From: Platynereis dumerilii
Taxonomy: Eukaryota; Annelida; Polychaeta; Phyllodocida; Nereididae
DNA length: 64,000 bases
Reading direction: 5' to 3'
NCBI GenBank assembly: GCA_026936325.1
Contig: JAPTHN010000004.1
Location: 45,969,289-46,033,288, forward strand
The position numbers were made by a program, and so were the translations under genes. Positions 58,422-64,000 of this stretch are shown piece after piece. The notes beneath the pieces are model-generated. The model made no database searches. It was not told where the DNA came from and saw only the letters and a program-made list of their open reading frames with translations. Every line of letters begins with the position of its first letter. Within the stretch, counting starts at the first letter, position 1.

Positions 58422-59310
58422 TCAGTACGCAAAAAACATATCATGACTGTCCCGACCAAATAATGGATTTTGCGCCATGCCACGTGGCAATAAGTCTGGC
58501 AAATGTTGAGGCCTCAATTCATCTTGAAAACGAACTCTCGGCGGAGGAGAAGCCGACTGTTGTCTTCGGTAACGTCTCTGTTTATCGTGGTGCCTTGCCC
58601 TATCAGGTGCGGTGGCACTGAAAACTGGCTCAATGTGGTGTTTATAATGTCTTTGCGGTGGGGATGCGGTATTCAGATATCTATCTGATGACGCTGATCT
58701 TTTTGTGGGTAGTTTGGTTGGTTTTGGTTTAGTTTTAGGGCCTGGAGATTTACCCCTACCCTTTGGGGCAGTATCACTCCATTCTACCCTTTCTTTCTTT
58801 GGGTTAGGGGTCGTTAGCATACCCCTCGATTGGGGTGATAATGGTGATAATGGTGGCATTGCCGACATCTCAAAATGTCGTTCGGTCGGTAGGGTTGAGG
58901 TGTGGAAAGCACCTGCATGAATCCTAGGTGGAGGTGACCATCTCATGGGCAAAGGAGGCTCAGGGGGGAAAGCCTGATTGACATGGGGATGAGAAGGCAG
59001 TGGCACCTTCTTCGCTGACAGATACGGAGCACTTGAAACTGTCGCGACAGAAAAATCCAGACTCCTCGACCGAAAATCATCTAAACGACTCCTCCGTAAA
59101 CTTCCGCTGCTCGTAGATGAAGGAGGTTCAGCGTAGAGGTTGGAATTCCTTGGAGGCAACCCAGGAGGATGGGCCTTCTTCCCATTTGGATATAAGTCAG
59201 GATTATCCCATGATGTGGCATAATATTTTGGTTCTTCGTAAATCGGATCTTCTTTGAAGCTGAGATCTAAGTTGACTTGTTCTGTTGTGGTTGATTGGTC
59301 CTTCTTGCCC
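58422..59310 (-). CDS. Cytoplasmic-tail exon of a single-pass membrane protein
   Basis: Acceptor cttcttacag at 59320-59311, then 295 residues and a stop. The exon joins in frame to the membrane exon at 60156-60231 through a split Arg codon. The tail is Pro/Ser/Arg-rich with possible adaptor sites: DPIYEEPKYY and NLYAEPP (phosphotyrosine-like), PPGLPPRN and PLPMRWSPPP (SH3-like), and several basic patches (KGRGKSPGPKTKPKPTKLP). No folded domain is seen and I do not recognise the family. The open frame continues past the acceptor to 59492, but that part is intron and MITE sequence. Confidence 0.8.
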
Positions 59311-59351
59311 CTGTAAGAAGATAAAATCCAGATTACAGGCCATTGACCATA

Positions 59352-59675
59352 CACTTTTAATGCAAAAGGTACTTGATGGTATACGTAATGAACCCACAGC
59401 CGAAAAAAGGTTTTGAAATTTGCTGAGGGTTCAACTGAATTGGAGAGGTTCAATACTGATGGGAAGGCCCTAAGATGAAACCCCATCCCCATGCTCCCAA
59501 CGTGAGAGAAAGGGGTTCCATTGTGGGAGTTCAGTGCAGCTGGATTATCTAAGTGTTGTTTTAGTTTGCAGTTGGAACCTTTTTAAAAGTTGAATAATGA
59601 ACCTTTTAGGGTTCCTTATCTATACCAGCTTATAGAACCCCTAAAGGTTCCATATAAAACCTTTTTTTATGAGTG
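59352..59675. mobile_element. TA-flanked MITE, same family as 10254-10556
   Basis: Ends are TA-CACTTTTAATGC and TTTTATGAGTG-TA. Interior shares gtgggagttcagtgcagctg and gcagttggaacctttttaaa with the other copy. It lies in the intron of the membrane-protein gene, about 40 bp from the splice acceptor. Confidence 0.85.
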
Positions 59676-60155
59676 TAGGGCTTACCAAAGGTTCAACAAG
59701 TGTCTATTGACAGATTTTTAAAATGTCTATCTAAAAATTTCCAACCAGGAAATATTTATTTTATTTGAAACTTTTAAATAGTTCTCATTTACAAATATCT
59801 TTTTCTAAATAAAATTCTGTGCTGGGGTAACTAAAATATTAAGCCCCACCCCTGGATTTCTAATGATTGCCTCCAAAGTACAGCAATTTTTACGATCATC
59901 TGTGTAATATATAGGATGAAGATAGGCCTACTTATGAGTTATTTAATCCAGAATGAAACATAGTAATCTGGATCAATAGAAATCAAAGTAAGAGAAGTTC
60001 CAAGACATTAATCAAAACTATCAAGGTTGTATGCATAGTTCCACGTCCTTCAACTATTCTTATATCCAGGGGCTCCGATGAAGGTCTGCCAAAATGAGTA
60101 AGGATCAAAGTATATGACAAATTATTACATAAAAGGGCCAGAATGGGAGACTCAC

Positions 60156-60231
60156 CTTGCAAAGCATGAAGCCATGATTATCATGAGAACCAGCAGCATT
60201 ACACTACCAACTGCTATACCAATGATGGCCT
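60156..60231 (-). CDS. Transmembrane exon of the same membrane-protein gene
   Basis: 76-nt exon with acceptor aaatttcag and donor gtgagt. It encodes AIIGIAVGSVMLLVLMIIMA followed by SCFA: one hydrophobic helix with small residues at the start, then Arg-Gly-Lys-Lys from the next exon as a stop-transfer signal. This predicts a type I topology with the 295-residue tail inside. Upstream exons were not found in the remaining window. Confidence 0.75.
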
Positions 60232-60473
60232 CTGAAATTTAAATGAATGATGCTCATAAAAATGAGGTACAATCATAAGAGTACACATGAACCATGAATA
60301 AAACATTTATGGAAACCTTTCTGAATAGTAGATGTAAAGGATAGTGAATAAATTAAGGCAAGAGAAGGACCTATATTGGAAACAGGGAAAAGGTCGAAAA
60401 CTACAATTTTTACCTTCAGCGAACGAAGTTCGAAGAAGGTATTGTAATCACTTGGGTAAAAATGCTGTCCGTC

Positions 60474-60520
60474 CGCCGGGCGGGCGGGCGGGCGGGTGGG
60501 CGGGCGGGCGGCGGGCGGAT
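60474..60520 (+). repeat. (CGGG)n microsatellite
   Basis: gccgggcgggcgggcgggcg and variants; G-quadruplex-prone strand. Confidence 0.95.
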
Positions 60521-60524
60521 AGAT

Positions 60525-61135
60525 CGTTTCCGGCCCAGCACTCAGCCTCTATTGAATGTACGTGGATGAAATTTGGTACACATCTAGCCTGTATGGTCTA
60601 GTTGTGCCTTTTGATGGTCTGATGAATAGATCTTAAATACTTTTTGAAATAATTAACAAAATATAAAAAATGTTTTTTTCGTTTCCGGGCCAAGGCTCGG
60701 TCATTATTGCATGTGCAATGATAAAATTTGGTACACATGTGGCCTATATGGTCTAGTTGTGCCTTTTGATGGTCTCATTGACAGATATTCTACACTTTTT
60801 GAAAAAATGAGAAAAAATATAAAAAATTTTTGTTTTGGGCTAAGACTCGGTCACTATTGCATGTACAATTGTACATGGATAAAGTTTGGTACACATATGG
60901 TCAATATGGTCCAGTTGTGCCTTTTGAAAGATCTGATGGAAAATATTATATACTTTTTGAAATATTGAAAAAAATATTAAAAATTTATTTTTTGTTTCTG
61001 GCCCAACATCCGGTCACTATTCCATATATATGGATGAATTTTGGTACACATGTGGCTTATATGGTCTATTTGTGCCTCTTCATGGTCTGACAGATGGCTA
61101 TTATATAGTGTAATATTGAGAAAAAATATAAAAAA
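60525..61135 (+). repeat. Tandem repeat, ~165-bp units
   Basis: Units share gg(c/g)c(c/a)a...ctcggtca(c/t)tattgcat, gatgaaatttggtacacat, atggtctagttgtgcctttt, gatggtctgat and a tttttgaaa...aaaatataaaaa tail. About four copies start near 60530, 60690, 60835 and 61005. The frames through it are artefacts of the repeat. Confidence 0.8.
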
Positions 61136-62079
61136 TACTTTTTATCATATCGGAGCCAAAACTTGCCCGACATTGCATATACAGTAATGCAAATTTTCTA
61201 AACAAGTCACCTACACAATGTAGCAGTGTTTTTTGATGCGTATAACACTTTATGAATCATTGGAAAAACTTCAGAAAATCACAACAGAGTTATATTTTTT
61301 GGTTTTCAACCGACACCTCATAACCTATACTTTGTACATGCATGAAACTATACCATAATATGCGTAAATTAGTCTAATAAGGCCTTTTCCTAATTTTACA
61401 AATCTTGGCAAGCAGATGGGAAGATGGCAGGGCAGCGGGCAAATAGAGATAATTGAAGGCCACTACTCGACCGCTATTGCATACCTATAAGCAATTTCGT
61501 AAACACACCAATTTTATGATATTATTGTAATCTTCTAAAGGTGTTATTCGCTGAAGGTTTGCTGCTGCGCAGCCTATGTTTTTATTGTATTATATTTATA
61601 ACTCTCTGCAAACAAAGTTTATGAAGTAATTACTAATCGCTTCTCCTTCTTTCAAAAAACTATAATGGTAAAGCGACGCCTTCCATATTTTTGATTTTAA
61701 TGGTGTAAGGGTTCTGTACAATTTGGAATAAGCGGGGTTTTTGAAATCTAGAGTGGGCAGGCTTTGCTATCATTGTTCGGTCAGGACCGTCAGGGGACTT
61801 TTTATTGGCAGTCTGCTGTTAGCCATTCTTTTGAAAGGACTCTTTATCTATGCAGCAAACTTAAAGCAACTGCCATTTTTACACTGGGTTCACCCAGTGT
61901 AATAGAGAGAGAATGGGTCAAAGTGCTTTTCTGAGAAGTTTTGTGGAGGCAAATTGGGAGGTTTTAGAGGCTTAATAACCAACTGGGGACCTTTGTATAC
62001 TTGGTTTCTGAAATGCATTTTGTAATTTGGTGCTGTATGTGCTTGGGTTATTCAGAATTTAACAAAATTCTAAAACATG

Positions 62080-62670
62080 TCTTTTTCGTCTTTCAGACTC
62101 TTTTGGCAGCAAACTGCCAACTTGTTAAATTGTCTATTGTGAGCTTAGTAGTTCACTTAGAGTTATGAAATTTAGTATAGGGATTCTTTTGAGGGTTTGA
62201 ATCGGAAGAATTTTGAGAAATTCAATATGGCTGTCAAAATGGCCGCCATTAATTGGCTGCTATTCTTGTTTTGCCAACGGTGAGTTAAATTTTTCATTTA
62301 ACATGCTTAAGAGTATTGAAATTTGGTTTAGAAATTTGTTTGATGGTGTGAATCAATATTTGGAGAAATTCAAGATGGCTGCCAAGATGGCTGCCACAAA
62401 ATGGCCATCATTCTTAAGTTGCCCACTGTGGGCTTAGTATATCAACTAGAGGTTTGAAATTCGGTACATGTGTAGACATTTGTTTGAGGGTATGGATCAA
62501 AGACCCCTGAGGAATCCAAGATGGCTTCTACAAAATGGCTGCATTTCTTGATTTGTCTACTGTGAGCTTGGTATTCAGTGATGGGCTGTGTGTTCGCGTT
62601 TGGATCAAGAAAATTTGGAGAAATCCAAGAGTGTCGAAAATGGCTGCCACGAGTTGTCCATTGTGACCTT
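62080..62670 (+). repeat. Tandem repeat rich in aagatggctgcc
   Basis: Drifted units of about 150 bp: gaaattcaagatggctgcc, a ttgtcc(a/c)ctgtgagcttagta segment, gaaattcggta and tttgagggt(a/g)tgaatc. At least four copies. The aaaatggc(c/t)gcc core, repeated many times, resembles YY1 binding sites. Confidence 0.75.
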
Positions 62671-62785
62671 AATGTTTTAATAAAAGTTGTGAGAACATCT
62701 ATACCAGCATAACTAAATATTAGCTGAAATCATTCAAATTCTGGCTTGCAATATAGGTGCAATTTCTGTGCACAAATAATGTAAG

Positions 62786-62943
62786 GCAGTGGCATCTTTA
62801 GAAATGCAGGAGGGCTGTAGCACCAAAGTTTAGAAGCGTTGTCAGAGGTTCGAAGGTTCGAAGCACGTATCTTCCCCAATGATTTTTTTAGGTGGGCTGA
62901 ATGCTCCATTTTGGGGGACTCAGCCCCTATAGTGATTCCACTG
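62786..62943. mobile_element. Short hAT-like MITE
   Basis: Ends are GCAGTGGCATC and GATTCCACTG with flanks aatgtaag at 62778-62785 and 62944-62951, a perfect 8-bp duplication. 158 bp, no open frame. Confidence 0.7.
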
Positions 62944-62951
62944 AATGTAAG

Positions 62952-63905
62952 TAGTATATCTGTTCACAAAATTTAGTGGTATATCTGCAAACCTGACAAA
63001 GCATTCTTATTTCTATCAGTACCTACAATAAAAGAAAAAATGGCAAGTTCATTGAGTACTTTGCAAAGATTTGCTTATGATTTGTCTGTACAAAATTAAA
63101 TTTAAAAAAAAAAGGTTCGTGTAAAATGAGTTTTACAAGCAGGTCATTATCTGGACGCAGTCCAGATACTGTCGCACAACGGCCTACTTCCTGTCTTTTC
63201 GCGTGTGTTTCAGTTTCCTGTTTGCTGAACATTACACATAGTGATGTGCACAGTAAACTCATCAAACTCACTTTATGTTGCACACACGTGATCCCAGTGG
63301 ATCAGACTGATGTAGTAAACAGATACTGGATAGATCTACAGATAACGCCTGGTGAATTGGTCCTTAACACCGAGAATAGCTGGAAATCTGTGTTGCAATC
63401 ACGCAAAATTGATGGGATTCTAAATAGGACACTGTACTAGAATTATGACTGATATACTGTCCCTATGGCACTCCAGGGAGGGGGGACCAGTCTGCCAGAA
63501 CTGGACATGCTTCAGCGCACACCCGTCGCTCCACATCGTAGCCACCTAGCATGTGAAATGCGCACTAGCGCTATTGGTTGAGAGAGCCGTATGGATTTCC
63601 AGGTGTTCAACAACTAGATCATTCAAACCCAATTATTTGGAGAGACATGATAATTCTGACCTTGAAAATTGCCTTTACCAGTCTGGTAATTCCATTCAAA
63701 TTGATCTTGGTAATGGAGTGGGAACCCTGCATGCAGACTGAAGGACCAGTGCCAGATGTGGATTGAAACTAGCATGCATGCAGGTATATAGTATAGCTTG
63801 TCTGGAATGAATTCTGAGCTATAAGAAGGGCACATAATTATATAGCAAAAACAAAATCTGTCAACAGTCTGACGTCTCATGTTGAGTTTAACTTACAGAT
63901 TACAG
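62952..63905. other. Gene-free stretch
   Basis: Presumed intron or upstream DNA of the membrane-protein gene. No exon could be supported on either strand. Confidence 0.4.
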
Positions 63906-63999
63906 GCCTCACAATCATTCCGCACAAACCCCCATTCCCAAAGCGTACATTTATAACTATTATATAGGGGACTGGTGGGTGTCAGAATGATTGTGTGGC
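63906..63999. repeat. Imperfect palindrome at window end
   Basis: gcctcacaatcattccgcac at the left and gtcagaatgattgtgtggc at the right, with ccccattccc / ggggactggt further in. Probably a small palindromic element, cut by the window edge. Confidence 0.55.
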
Positions 64000-64000
64000 T

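Larger units (their letters stand above)
60411..61559. mobile_element. Possible TIR element enclosing tandem arrays
   Basis: ACCTTCAGCGAAC at the left and TTCGCTGAAGGT at the right form a 12-bp inverted repeat around a (cggg)n run and ~165-bp tandem units. No target duplication is obvious, so the borders are tentative. Confidence 0.5.

Noticed and set aside
59311-59492. N-terminal extension of the tail frame (MGMGFHLRAFPSVLNL...)
   Set aside because: This part reads through the intron and a TA-MITE; a clear acceptor at 59311 marks the real exon start.
60344-61090. Overlapping 85-86-residue frames
   Set aside because: Produced by the ~165-bp tandem repeat and the (CGGG)n run.
63897-64000. 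Minus-strand exon candidate with a Cys/Trp-rich peptide (YKCTLWEWGFVRNDCEAC) and a gtaagt donor
   Set aside because: It falls within an imperfect palindrome, and its phase does not fit the membrane exon at 60156-60231. One more intervening exon would be needed, so it is not called.

Overview
The window reads as nuclear DNA of an animal, most likely a marine invertebrate. The genes are split by introns with GT...AG borders, the DNA is AT-rich, and much of it is short non-autonomous transposons, tRNA-derived SINEs, tandem repeats and one Penelope-like retroelement. An echinoderm-like genome would fit, but the sequence does not settle the phylum. There are no bacterial-style operons, CRISPR arrays or rRNA genes.

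Only two host genes can be supported, both on the minus strand. The first is a complete ceramide glucosyltransferase gene (UGCG): nine coding exons from 42947 down to 32471. They join in frame to 425 residues, and the catalytic Asp residues and the RxxRW motif are visible. Its introns hold at least five different small transposons and a SINE. The second is the 3' part of a single-pass membrane protein gene: a transmembrane exon at 60156-60231 and a 295-residue cytoplasmic-tail exon at 58422-59310. Its upstream exons lie outside the window or were not recognised. One further short stretch (28819-28980, minus) looks like an orphan terminal coding exon of unknown identity.

Region by region. 1-18.5 kb has no gene and is built from repeated modules. 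Module A occurs five times, two direct and three inverted. Module B occurs twice. Module X occurs as an inverted pair, and module D as a tandem pair plus a diverged fragment. Together A-X-B-X'-A' form a long inverted repeat at 7.68-12.47 kb. 18.5-32.4 kb is intergenic, with decayed ~180-bp tandem arrays, a SINE, a GATA microsatellite, a TTAA-flanked MITE and a repeated block carrying paired CRE-like sites. 32.4-43 kb is UGCG. 44.4-52.3 kb is a diverged segmental duplication interrupted by a 1.74-kb hAT-like element (perfect 8-bp target duplication) and a 1.85-kb TA-flanked element with long inverted ends. 53.9-56.7 kb is the Penelope-like element (reverse transcriptase plus GIY-YIG endonuclease), with palindromic 5' end and hammerhead-like ribozyme cores. 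56.7-64 kb carries the membrane-protein exons and several tandem arrays.

The strongest unusual signals are: the long inverted repeat, which could give a long hairpin RNA; two TA-flanked MITEs in UGCG introns, one with its terminal motif repeated inside in mirror order; the Penelope-like element whose 3' copy carries its 11-bp spacer in reverse orientation; and paired duplications that preserve empty sites, so several insertions can be defined exactly.
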